Shown: one piece after another, positions 20,121 to 27,891 of the stretch
Numbering within the stretch: position 1 is the first letter of the stretch
How the letters are laid out: each line of letters opens with the position of its first letter
Source: a virus
DNA length: 28,088 bases
Reading direction: 5' to 3' (one strand)
Virus record (IMG/VR): IMGVR_UViG_3300037628_000128
Span: 1 to 28,088 of that record
Position numbers and translations under genes: made by a program
The notes under the pieces: generated by a model
The model's database searches: none
What the model was told of the DNA's origin: nothing
The model's input: only the letters and a program-made list of their open reading frames with translations

Positions 20121-20954
20121 TTAGCTATAAATAACCCCCCTGAGCGCCGGATGTATTTTCTCGGCTGCTCCGCCTCCCTGAATATCAGTAGATGGCTTTG
20201 GTGCGTTACTTGTTTTTGGTTTGAGAGCAACCGCTTTAGCTTTGAGGTTTAACATGTGAGCACCTGCCGCATAAGGATTCATACCGATTAAATTGGTAAC
20301 TTCCTGCGGGTTGGCTGCTAAATACTTAGTGAGTAAGGGCCCGTCTGGGTCTGCTAAAATAGCATACGTTAAATCAGGCGTGATTCCATAACTCTCAACT
20401 GCGTTAGCTGCACTTTGTAACTCACTTGCGTCAATGCCGTTCTTCTTTGCGTTTTCAGTGTAAGTGATAACGTCTGCATTGACCTTCTCTTGCTTCTGCT
20501 GCGCTTCTCGATTATGTTGCTGCTGACTGGCTTGTAAGCTCGCTTGTTGTTGCGCTTCATGCCGTCCAACTGCCTGAGCGTTTTGAACATAAGTATTTTT
20601 TGCGGTTTCGAATTCTTCAGTAGTATCGTAATCATACTCGCTTGGAAATTCGCCTAACTGCGGTGCTGATTGAGGTTGTTGTGCTTGCTGCAATTCTAAG
20701 TTTTTAGCCTTGGCTGCTTCAAGCTCTCGCTCTAGCTGCTTCTTTTCGCCGTATTGCTTATTGAATGCTGCTTGCCGTTTTGCCTCTTTGTCTTCCTCAG
20801 TTGGTTCCGCTTTAACTTCTGCTGTTTCGCTCTGTGTCTCGGTAGCTAATTCCGGCTCTTTCGAGTTTTCGATTACTTCTGCTGATTGTGATTCAGTGAT
20901 ATCGGTTGAATCATTGCTCATAGATAGTGTTTCGTTTTGTAGCTCTTCACTCAT
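20121..20954 (-). CDS. Scaffold-like protein
   Basis: A 277-residue protein from the ATG at 20952-20954 (MSEELQNETLSMSNDSTDIT), which has AAGGTC upstream; a longer frame 14 codons earlier has no ribosome-binding site. The N-terminus is acidic (PEETEAVKAEPTEEDKEA-type), followed by a long Gln/Glu/Lys-rich helical stretch (about 70-180; YGEKKQLERELEAAKAKN) and a C-terminal helical part ending in a basic segment. The size is near P22 scaffold (303 residues), and the position between portal and coat fits. Low identity is normal for scaffolds. Confidence 0.8.
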   Translation of the reverse strand: MSEELQNETLSMSNDSTDITESQSAEVIENSKEPELATETQSETAEVKAEPTEEDKEAKRQAAFNKQYGEKKQLERELEAAKAKNLELQQAQQPQSAPQLGEFPSEYDYDTTEEFETAKNTYVQNAQAVGRHEAQQQASLQASQQQHNREAQQKQEKVNADVITYTENAKKNGIDASELQSAANAVESYGITPDLTYAILADPDGPLLTKYLAANPQEVTNLIGMNPYAAGAHMLNLKAKAVALKPKTSNAPKPSTDIQGGGAAEKIHPALRGVIYS

Positions 20955-21027
20955 GTTTACTGACCTTTTAGGTATAGACTGTTTCCAGTCAAGCATTAAT
21001 TTAGGCTTAATGTTGGCCTTTGACTAT

Positions 21028-21056
21028 ATTTTAGCCTTTTTGACTAAATTTGTAAA
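21028..21056 (-). promoter_or_regulatory. Predicted internal promoter before scaffold and coat genes
   Basis: On the leftward strand TTTACA (21051-21056) and TAAAAT (21028-21033) are 17 bases apart, in a 118-base gap between portal and scaffold. Each box matches 5 of 6 consensus bases. The leader also contains the hairpin GACTG-GAAA-CAGTC (20979-20992) and two copies of AGTCAAA near the -10 box. It would boost scaffold and coat mRNA. Confidence 0.5.
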
Positions 21057-21072
21057 TAGTTGGTTAAATTGA

Positions 21073-23241
21073 CTAACTCTCATCATCGTTAATTTGTGGT
21101 TGATTAGCTATCGATTGACTATGGTTTTGGCCCTGAGCCTTCAATCCTAATTCTTTAGTCGATAAATCTTGCTGAAACGCTTGGTCTTGAGCTGACAATT
21201 CTATTTTCTGCGTGTCCTGCTCAATCTTCTGCTGGCCCTGATTAATCTTAGCCGCTTCAACGTTGTTCTTATCTTGCTTCTCAAGCATAAACTTTTCATT
21301 TTCTAGTTGCAATCTTTGCATCTCTAGATTGAGTTCACCGGCTTTTAACTGGTGATTACCTTGTATTTCCATAGTTTTATTATCGGACGCTTTATTGGCG
21401 GCTTCAGCTTCACCCAGCGCAGCTTGAGCAATCAGCATATTAGGATCTGGTTGTGGTGGCTGTTGTGCTGCTTGCTGCTCTTGAACTTGCTTCTCTTTTT
21501 CCTCTTCCTCGGTATATTGCTTTCTTGGAATTGTACCGTTTTGTATACCAATAACTCTGTAACGGTCCTTTATCACACCCATACCTGGAGAATCTAAGTT
21601 CTCAAATATCACATCGGGCGCAATTTGCATCAGTCGTGGGTCAACATTTATCAGCTCTAGCAATGTAGCAACCGCCGCCTCTTGTTGGTTTTTGAACGCT
21701 GCACCCATGCTACAAGTAACATCATAACTACCTTTAGATAGGTCGTTTAATTCATAATTAGTATTGGTTTCTTCGTCGAACATCTTTTTATTAAGCTCAA
21801 CCATCTTACCAGTGCCATCTTCGCCCAACACGCGTTGAGTTCTGGTAGCGTCGTAAACTCTCGGTATTGCGTCAATACAAACTCTAAATGCTTGACATAT
21901 AAACGCCTCCATTGATTTAAACCACTTAACATGACCGTTATTTGATTGACCGACTAAAGCATTGACCGCTGTTCCACTTTGCAATCCTGGGTTTTGGCCC
22001 ATACTTGGATCATCCATATTAGCAGTTTTCGACAATAGCCCTTGCATGTTAGCCGCCGCACTTTGCAACCCTGGATTACCCATTTTACCGCCGCTTCGAG
22101 CTGGTGGCATTTGTTCAGGTTGATGGTTATAGAATCTAACCGGCTTTTTGTCGACGTTCATTTTAGAATAGTCGTTACCTGCTGCCTGCTCTTTAGTCAT
22201 CCAGAAACAATCATTCGGAGCTAAAGCAACATCCTCAACTTCAGCGCTGATTGCAAAATTCAAGCCTCGTTGAGAGTCCATCAATTTCAACGTCTTGCCT
22301 GAGTACTTTCTAACACCATCCAATATTGCAAAACTACCGTGAGCCGGCACTAATGGAATATAGCTGAATACTGTTTCCTCTTCATCTGTCAACCAGTCGT
22401 CACCATCAAGCACTCTTGTCCATACTCGCCACGACTTGCGCTCTCGTTCATCTGCTATGGTTATCCCTTGCTCGGCTAATTCATCTTGAGTAGCTAAAAA
22501 CTTCTTATCTTTTACGTAAACGCTACCGTCTGACATTTTAACCAGCGGTATTGTGATCGGCTTTTTATAATACAATTTACCGACCGTCACGGTGTCGTAA
22601 GTTTTGCGCCTTTCACTGTGATTCACTTCACCTTCGCCAATAGACATACCTGAGCCTTTTGGAAATTGTTTATCATAGTTAGCCGCTGGCATTTTACGCA
22701 GTTTAATAGCCCAATTAGAATCACTCATGTCCGGCTTAATTGCTGCCAAATCAAACCAGACAGATTTATACCAATCGCTAACCGCCTTGAATACTAAATC
22801 TTGGTCGAATGTGTTCGCGTCGATATCTTCTTGTACAACTTCAAGCCCGTCAAGACCTGCCATAATCATACTCTTACCAACTTCACTGTATAACATGCTA
22901 GTGTTTGATATGTTCTCGATATTCCTGACTATGCCGCCGTATACCTCCGCTACATCCTCGGTAGCCCCACCGCCTGCCGGCGATACTTCGATACCAAAGT
23001 TAGCCTCGTCCATTTCACCAGAAATCTGATCTAAAATAGGGCTTACCTGGTCAAACGTTCCACGGTAACGGCTCTCGTTCTCCATCATTTGAACGGTTCG
23101 CTCGTCCCACTGACCATCTTTTTCAAGTATAAAAGTTTTCTGTTCTTGGACTAAGTTACGTTGCTCTCGCTCTGCGTCCTGCACTTCTTTAATTAGCAAA
23201 GTAACCTGTTTATGACTTGAGAAATCTTGTTCTATTGACAT
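21073..23241 (-). CDS. Portal protein, P22-like
   Basis: A 722-residue protein (P22 portal: 725). Start MSIEQDFSSHKQVTLLIKEV. The segment ESRYRGTFDQVSPILDQISG then SPAGGGATEDVAEVYGGIVR and SNTSMLYSEVGKSMIMAGLD matches the P22 portal family, and ILDGVRKYSGKTLKLMDSQRGLN-type and SMGQNPGLQSGTAVNALVGQ segments continue it. The last 110 residues are Gln-rich helix (AQAALGEAEAANKASDNKTM), matching the extended C-terminal barrel of P22 gp1. The portal sits at one capsid vertex and forms the DNA channel. GAGAGACTA lies before the ATG. Confidence 0.92.
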   Translation of the reverse strand: MSIEQDFSSHKQVTLLIKEVQDAEREQRNLVQEQKTFILEKDGQWDERTVQMMENESRYRGTFDQVSPILDQISGEMDEANFGIEVSPAGGGATEDVAEVYGGIVRNIENISNTSMLYSEVGKSMIMAGLDGLEVVQEDIDANTFDQDLVFKAVSDWYKSVWFDLAAIKPDMSDSNWAIKLRKMPAANYDKQFPKGSGMSIGEGEVNHSERRKTYDTVTVGKLYYKKPITIPLVKMSDGSVYVKDKKFLATQDELAEQGITIADERERKSWRVWTRVLDGDDWLTDEEETVFSYIPLVPAHGSFAILDGVRKYSGKTLKLMDSQRGLNFAISAEVEDVALAPNDCFWMTKEQAAGNDYSKMNVDKKPVRFYNHQPEQMPPARSGGKMGNPGLQSAAANMQGLLSKTANMDDPSMGQNPGLQSGTAVNALVGQSNNGHVKWFKSMEAFICQAFRVCIDAIPRVYDATRTQRVLGEDGTGKMVELNKKMFDEETNTNYELNDLSKGSYDVTCSMGAAFKNQQEAAVATLLELINVDPRLMQIAPDVIFENLDSPGMGVIKDRYRVIGIQNGTIPRKQYTEEEEKEKQVQEQQAAQQPPQPDPNMLIAQAALGEAEAANKASDNKTMEIQGNHQLKAGELNLEMQRLQLENEKFMLEKQDKNNVEAAKINQGQQKIEQDTQKIELSAQDQAFQQDLSTKELGLKAQGQNHSQSIANQPQINDDES

Positions 23242-23253
23242 ATTAGTCTCTCG

Positions 23254-24780
23254 TTAAAATATTGATGCAAATTCGGTTGTTAGGTTGTTGTGATTAAGAT
23301 TGACCGGTTCGGCAAATGTTAACGCTTGAGCATCTCCCTCATCAGGTGAAAACCCATAGTCTTTTTTAATGCGTTCTTTCTTCCATAAACAAATTCGGTC
23401 GTGACTGTCTCTGTCGTAAGGTGACGCACATAAATCAGCTTGCAATGTGTCTGAGTCTGGTAATTCTACCTCTAAGTTTTCATCCCTCAGCCATAGATTA
23501 AGCTCGCCCCACATTTCACACCGTTTATTCTTATACTTCTTTCCGTTCAATGGTGATGCGCCAAAGTAAATAGCTTTTACTTTATCTTCATAACCAAGTT
23601 CATGCAATCTATCGACGATATCAGCACCGCCACCGGCATCAATAAACATCTTGTCGGGCTTCTTTCCTGCAACTGGATCCACTTCATCAAGTAACTCTTT
23701 GCACCATGCAACCGCTTTACCTAGCTTATCAATCTGGTCGCCGGTCTTACTCTCCAATCCCCATGACTTACGGCCCATACGTTTAACAACTGAAAACCTA
23801 TCACCACCTCTTGATGGATCCACTCCTACGACATAAGCACCGCTTGGATTGACAGTGTTATTCCTCGCCTTAACAATTGAGTCCGCTGTTATTAATCCAT
23901 CACCACCTGATACCTGAAACGCTTCACTTGCATTCATTGGGTATTCTTGACGGAACGCTTTCTCTCCGTCTGTGCCATCTGCTGATAACTCGACTATCTT
24001 TTGTCGTCTAAAGTATATCTGTTCGTCATCTAAGCTATACTGATTAGCTAGTTCTGTCTCTGGGTCGCTTCTTACAAACTGCTTTGGTAAATCCTTTCGG
24101 TATTCATTCTGCCAAAACCACGGTACAAATATGGCTATAAAATCACTTAACCCTGTTTCTGCCATCTTCCACTGTTGATGAAAGAAATTACCTAATCCGT
24201 TAGCAGTGGACTCGAATATTATTTCAGTACCTTCCATATCCGGTATAGTCTGCAATATCCCCTTTGCGTGCTCTGCTGCGTTAGGCCAAAATGCTACCTC
24301 TGAACCATGAAAGAATTGATTTGTTTGCGAGCGTCCAACCGACTTATTGCCTGCTGTTCCGACCTTGTAACCTGAATCAAGCTTATTAAACATCAACTCC
24401 CTGGCGTTACTTGCTGATAAATTCGGCCTTACAAATTCAGGTAAGTTTTCATAATACCGCTTACCCATGCTGAATAAATTCTGTGTCGCGTCATCTTCAT
24501 GTGTCAGTATAAAAGCTCGGACACCTTTTTTGTGTGTCACCTTCCAAGTGAATCTACCTTGAATATATGTGCTTGCTCCTTGCTGCCTGCCCTTTAATAT
24601 TACCGCTCTAACTTTGCCTGTTTCTTTTAACTGTTGTTCAATTAACTTGTGTATATGCTTTTGTGCTTTATTAACGGTGAACGGTATTTTTTCAGCATTC
24701 TTTGCTCGAATAGTTAAGCAATTCCTAGCGTAAAACTCGAAATCATCTTTTAACCTTTGCAGCTTTTCAATGTTACTCAA
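23254..24780 (-). CDS. terL: Terminase large subunit (DNA-packaging ATPase and nuclease)
   Basis: A 508-residue protein. The ATPase domain carries a Walker A variant KGRQQGAST (63-71), Walker B-like HGSEVAFW (158-165) and the coupling motif IIFESTANG (187-195). FRQEYPMNASEAFQ (276-289) links to the RNase H-like nuclease with Asp321 in VVGVDPSRGGD, Asp381 in FIDAGGGADIVDRL and Asp/Glu in PDEGDAQALTFA near 480-490. The start is TTG overlapping the stop of the small subunit (TTGAGTAA) with a poor ribosome-binding site, so initiation probably depends on coupling. It drives genome packaging through the portal. Confidence 0.93.
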   Translation of the reverse strand: MSNIEKLQRLKDDFEFYARNCLTIRAKNAEKIPFTVNKAQKHIHKLIEQQLKETGKVRAVILKGRQQGASTYIQGRFTWKVTHKKGVRAFILTHEDDATQNLFSMGKRYYENLPEFVRPNLSASNARELMFNKLDSGYKVGTAGNKSVGRSQTNQFFHGSEVAFWPNAAEHAKGILQTIPDMEGTEIIFESTANGLGNFFHQQWKMAETGLSDFIAIFVPWFWQNEYRKDLPKQFVRSDPETELANQYSLDDEQIYFRRQKIVELSADGTDGEKAFRQEYPMNASEAFQVSGGDGLITADSIVKARNNTVNPSGAYVVGVDPSRGGDRFSVVKRMGRKSWGLESKTGDQIDKLGKAVAWCKELLDEVDPVAGKKPDKMFIDAGGGADIVDRLHELGYEDKVKAIYFGASPLNGKKYKNKRCEMWGELNLWLRDENLEVELPDSDTLQADLCASPYDRDSHDRICLWKKERIKKDYGFSPDEGDAQALTFAEPVNLNHNNLTTEFASIF

Positions 24781-25102
24781 GTTGGTCTAGCCAGTCTTCA
24801 ATCTTAATCGAGCCACCACCTTCCCCGGTGTGCTCAATAGCTTTTAAATTTGGTAAGTATTTATCAACTAATTTTAACCTTAAATCTGCTGCTATTTTTA
24901 GTTTGTTTAGTGTAAACTGTTTGACTTGCAAATCATTATCGCCGTCACCAGCTTCGCTCATCTCGATTTCTATTTCAAGATTTTCTATTTTTTCAATATT
25001 TACAACGGCTTGCTGCAAATGTCGGCCTTCAACCAATTTCTTTCTTTGGTCCTCCTGCCTTTCAGCTCTCATAGCCGTCTCTCTGACTGTTTTACCTACC
25101 AT
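24773..25102 (-). CDS. terS: Terminase small subunit (likely)
   Basis: A 109-residue protein encoded directly upstream of the large subunit and overlapping it by 8 bases. The middle and C-terminus, NDLQVKQFTLNKLKIAADLR then LKLVDKYLPNLKAIEHTGEG and GGSIKIEDWLDQLE, fit small terminases of P22-like and other phages. The N-terminal DNA-recognition helix region is less clear here. The annotated ATG (MVGKTVRETAMRA) has only a distant GGCGGG site. An 8-codon frame MAGRPTKW with a better site ends across this start. Confidence is mainly from position and from the C-terminal pattern. Confidence 0.8.
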   Translation of the reverse strand: MVGKTVRETAMRAERQEDQRKKLVEGRHLQQAVVNIEKIENLEIEIEMSEAGDGDNDLQVKQFTLNKLKIAADLRLKLVDKYLPNLKAIEHTGEGGGSIKIEDWLDQLE

Positions 25103-25122
25103 TTTGTTGGTCTACCCGCCAT
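25096..25122 (-). other. Eight-codon frame MAGRPTKW overlapping the terS start
   Basis: ATG at 25120-25122 with GAGGTAAATA as a good ribosome-binding site, ending TGG-TAG; the ATG of terS lies in the same bases (AAAATGGTAG). MAGRPTK is a common opening for small terminases and other HTH proteins. Either this is a leader peptide that couples translation or the real terS begins here and shifts frame by one at the A-run. Confidence 0.45.
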
Positions 25123-25285
25123 TATTTACCTCACCCATTTTAGCCGTTAACTTGTCTTTAGCTTCATCGTGGCTCAACGAGTCTAGGGTGTAAGTTATCC
25201 CCACGCTCTGCCATTCATTAGCCAACTTAAATGCCATAGTTGCCGCGTATTTACCCTTGTGTGTTTGCACCATCTTATATTCCAT
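25112..25285 (-). CDS. Hypothetical 57-residue protein
   Basis: MEYKMVQTHKGKYAATMAFK then LANEWQSVGITYTLDSLSHD and EAKDKLTAKMGEVNNGG. The second ATG (Met5) is an alternative start. The frame begins 8 bases inside the end of the preceding 39-residue gene and has GGCGG upstream. It is helical at the ends with an ITYTL strand in the middle. Function unknown; conserved position before terminase suggests a late-operon accessory gene. Confidence 0.6.
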   Translation of the reverse strand: MEYKMVQTHKGKYAATMAFKLANEWQSVGITYTLDSLSHDEAKDKLTAKMGEVNNGG

Positions 25286-25394
25286 CCTTTACCGCCTTAA
25301 ACACTCTAGCCGCTAACTTATTGTATCGATGCTTTAACTCTTCCCTGTAATCCTTGAGTAAGTAATCAGCGATGTTTCTTTCTATCCTAGTCAT
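25275..25394 (-). CDS. Tiny hypothetical protein (39 residues)
   Basis: MTRIERNIADYLLKDYREEL then KHRYNKLAARVFKAVKDGI is a basic, helical peptide. The ribosome-binding site AAGGGGG lies 6 bases before the ATG, and the gene starts 2 bases after the tailspike stop. It overlaps the next gene by 11 bases. No family recognised. Confidence 0.6.
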   Translation of the reverse strand: MTRIERNIADYLLKDYREELKHRYNKLAARVFKAVKDGI

Positions 25395-25396
25395 AA

Positions 25397-27115
25397 TTAC
25401 CCCCTTGAAACTTCATACCAAAACGAGCCGGTTTTTCGTAATGTCAAAACGTTATTCTGCGCCATTACATAATCTGATGCGCCGTTAAGCACGATGTTTG
25501 AGCCATGCTGTATAGTGATATTATTGGCTGTTGAATTGTACAGCTCTATTTTACGGCCTAATACGATTGAGTCGTCAATATTCGTTATCGTCGCTATTCC
25601 TGTGTAATTACTAAAGCTATATATTCCCTCTCCACTTGCTACGCTGGGAGTTGTATCACCATCAGAAAACGATGCCGAGTTATGACCTGTCATCCCAATC
25701 CAGCCAGTATTTGCACCATCGTCTGCAACTTTTAGATATAACTCGCTAAATGTTCCGCCGCTTGTTCTCTCGTATGTTGAACCCTTATTAGCAGTTATCA
25801 AACTGTTAGGATTTGGGTTGCCTCCACACACGGAACTAGTATCATCATTAGAATTAATCTTCTGATAGAATGTGTCTGAGTTAGATGCTGAGATATATGT
25901 GGGGTATTTTTCCCAAAAGATATTTGTAGCTCTTGCGTTAACTTGTGATTCGAGCAGCTCTCTACCTGATGTTAAATCTTTAATTATAACCACGTCACTA
26001 GCTGTATTAGTTGTTTGAAATCCGCTTATATGTACCCGCGCTTCTGACGATGCCGCTACATCCTGCGAGATTCTAACCAGTGCCGTACAGTCTTCAGTAA
26101 ATTGGTGAAATCCACCGACTATTTCTATGTTGCCTTGATTTGCGTCTATAACCTCTATTCCGGAAATGCCGCCGCCCGATGCCTGTGCTCTGCATTCGCT
26201 TCGACAATCTACCAATCGAGCTGTTGAAAATCTCCCACAGTCGATGAATACAAATTGCCCAGTCGCTAACAGTCCGTTACCTTCTGCACTGCACTGATGA
26301 AAAGTTGGGTTTTGAGTATTGCCTTCTGTAACTATTCCGCCCTCATCACACCTTACTGCATCTATTCTGTGCAGATAAAAAGTGCCTTGCTCTTGTGCTG
26401 TTGTATTATTGGCATAAAAGCCTTTACCTAGGCAATTTTGGATTTTAAGATTTCTAAATCCATTAGCTAAGTCTAGCCCAGTAATTTCTATACCATGCCA
26501 GCTTCCCGCGCCTTGATTTGTTTTATTTCCATCAATTAACATATCCGCTAAACCTAAAAAAGGCAAGTCATCAGCGAAAGATTTGAACATAGTAGTATCT
26601 GAGTTATCAGCGAGTTTAAAAACAGTGCTCTCGTTAGCTGTGTCTGAATTCGGGTATCCTACACCTTTGCTAACAATGCCTTTTTTAAGAATTATAGTAG
26701 CATCGATTAAATAAACACCCGCATTATAATAGATATCTCCACCAACACCATCAGCCACAAGTCTATTTCTAGCGGCATCAACTGCGCCCGTTGATATCGC
26801 AGTTCCGTCTGGAATAGCTCCAAACCAATCACCGTTAATTCTACCCGTTAGTATTAGTTTCAATTGCAGGGGCAGAGTGTCATGCGCAATAATATCGTAA
26901 GTGTTCGCTGTTTCTCCTGTTCTATACTCAAATAGCCCATCCGCTCTATCGGTTATTTGAATGACTTGGTTTTCTGTAGCGCTCGTTAATGCTTTAGCTT
27001 CTGCAAGCGTATATCTTAAAGCCGTTATATAGTTCCCATCAATTAGATCACAAGTTGCATCAACTAAAACTTGCGAGGGTCCGAGACACTGAGGCTTTAC
27101 AATTGGAGTAGTCAT
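25397..27115 (-). CDS. Tailspike with predicted beta-helix fold
   Basis: A 572-residue protein. The N-terminal 110 residues (SQVLVDATCDLIDGNYITAL, then ENQVIQITDRADGLFEYRTG) lead into the sequence DWFGAIPDGTAISTGAVDAA, the usual entry to a pectin-lyase-like parallel beta-helix. Repeated strands follow, such as GIEITGLDLANGFRNLKIQN and STARLVDCRSECRAQASGGG (about 115-400). After residue 400 come other beta-rich blocks ending WIGMTGHNSASFSDGD, then VLTLRKTGSFWYEVSRG, typical of tailspike C-termini. A sugar-degrading or binding activity is likely, but catalytic residues cannot be identified. It is placed before the terminase, away from the fibre genes at 7-9 kb. Confidence 0.75.
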   Translation of the reverse strand: MTTPIVKPQCLGPSQVLVDATCDLIDGNYITALRYTLAEAKALTSATENQVIQITDRADGLFEYRTGETANTYDIIAHDTLPLQLKLILTGRINGDWFGAIPDGTAISTGAVDAARNRLVADGVGGDIYYNAGVYLIDATIILKKGIVSKGVGYPNSDTANESTVFKLADNSDTTMFKSFADDLPFLGLADMLIDGNKTNQGAGSWHGIEITGLDLANGFRNLKIQNCLGKGFYANNTTAQEQGTFYLHRIDAVRCDEGGIVTEGNTQNPTFHQCSAEGNGLLATGQFVFIDCGRFSTARLVDCRSECRAQASGGGISGIEVIDANQGNIEIVGGFHQFTEDCTALVRISQDVAASSEARVHISGFQTTNTASDVVIIKDLTSGRELLESQVNARATNIFWEKYPTYISASNSDTFYQKINSNDDTSSVCGGNPNPNSLITANKGSTYERTSGGTFSELYLKVADDGANTGWIGMTGHNSASFSDGDTTPSVASGEGIYSFSNYTGIATITNIDDSIVLGRKIELYNSTANNITIQHGSNIVLNGASDYVMAQNNVLTLRKTGSFWYEVSRG

Positions 27116-27519
27116 TATAGCCCTCCAAAACCACGAAACGCTCCCAAACTCCCGAATTGAGCTTGAGCTAAACTAGATTGCTGTTGGGCCATCTGATTAG
27201 CTAATTGACTGCCTATGCCGCTGGCAAATAGACCTGTACTGCATAACGCTTGCCGCTGTGCGCCAAGTCCGAGCAACTGCCTTTGGCTATTCTCAATATC
27301 TGCCTTTTTATACTTCTCGACCTTTTCAGCCATTTCTAGCAACTCTAAAAATTCAGCCTCATCATTCTGCAGCATAGCAACCTGATACTTTAGCTTATAG
27401 CCCTTGTACTCTCTCACCTCTGCCTCTAGCAGTTTATTATTTTCAAGCAAGGCATCGACGCCGCTTTCAAGGTTTTCAATTTTATCGTGATTAAATAGCT
27501 TCCTAAAAAAGTTAATCAT
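27115..27519 (-). CDS. Coiled-coil protein with a Gln/Ala-rich tail (134 residues)
   Basis: The start at 27519 (MINFFRKLFNHDKIENLESG) is preferred because GGGAG lies 5 bases upstream; an in-frame GTG two codons earlier is possible. Residues about 15-85 are a charged helix with heptad-like spacing (NLESGVDALLENNKLLEAEV). The last 50 residues are Ala/Gln/Gly-rich (QLANQMAQQQSSLAQAQFGS), similar in style to the ejection proteins at 9-14 kb. Function unknown; a virion-associated role is plausible. Confidence 0.65.
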   Translation of the reverse strand: MINFFRKLFNHDKIENLESGVDALLENNKLLEAEVREYKGYKLKYQVAMLQNDEAEFLELLEMAEKVEKYKKADIENSQRQLLGLGAQRQALCSTGLFASGIGSQLANQMAQQQSSLAQAQFGSLGAFRGFGGL

Positions 27520-27521
27520 TA

Positions 27522-27881
27522 TCACTCCCTCGGTAAAACTGAAAAGTTTGAAACGTCACCGCTTACATCTTTTGGCGTTGCGTCTACATATTCAATATGT
27601 TTTGACCAGCCGCCAGTTTGATCAAGTAGGCCAACCTCACTAGCATACTGGACATATTCATTGGCCGCGTAAGTAGTGTCTTCTGTATCGGTTGGGCATA
27701 GTTTGCCAGTCCACGGAACAGCTGGAGCCGTTACCCCGTCAGCGCTTAATTTTGTTACAACTGTTAAATCTGGCTTTTTAAATACCATTCTAAGTTCTGT
27801 ATTTCCAGATAAATCAAATCCACCTGAGCCAATAATAAATATCAGACCAACATCGTCTTCGTGTGCAACTCCGCATGTCAT
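27522..27881 (-). CDS. Predicted beta-rich virion protein (119 residues)
   Basis: The ATG has AAAGGTG 6 bases upstream. GLIFIIGSGGFDLSGNTELR and MVFKKPDLTVVTKLSADGVT, then VQYASEVGLLDQTGGWSKHI and DVSGDVSNFSVLPRE, give an Ig-like strand pattern. The GFDLSGNTxLxLxFxKPDxT phrase is frequent in small phage structural proteins, in my recollection. The exact role (decoration or tail-fibre adaptor) is unknown. It ends 2 bases before the coiled-coil gene. Confidence 0.65.
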   Translation of the reverse strand: MTCGVAHEDDVGLIFIIGSGGFDLSGNTELRMVFKKPDLTVVTKLSADGVTAPAVPWTGKLCPTDTEDTTYAANEYVQYASEVGLLDQTGGWSKHIEYVDATPKDVSGDVSNFSVLPRE

Positions 27882-27891
27882 AAATTCACCT

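Noticed and set aside
20710-21072. Rightward 120-codon frame opposite the scaffold gene
   Set aside because: Ser/Val/Leu-rich antisense of an acidic Glu/Gln-rich gene; no ribosome-binding site.
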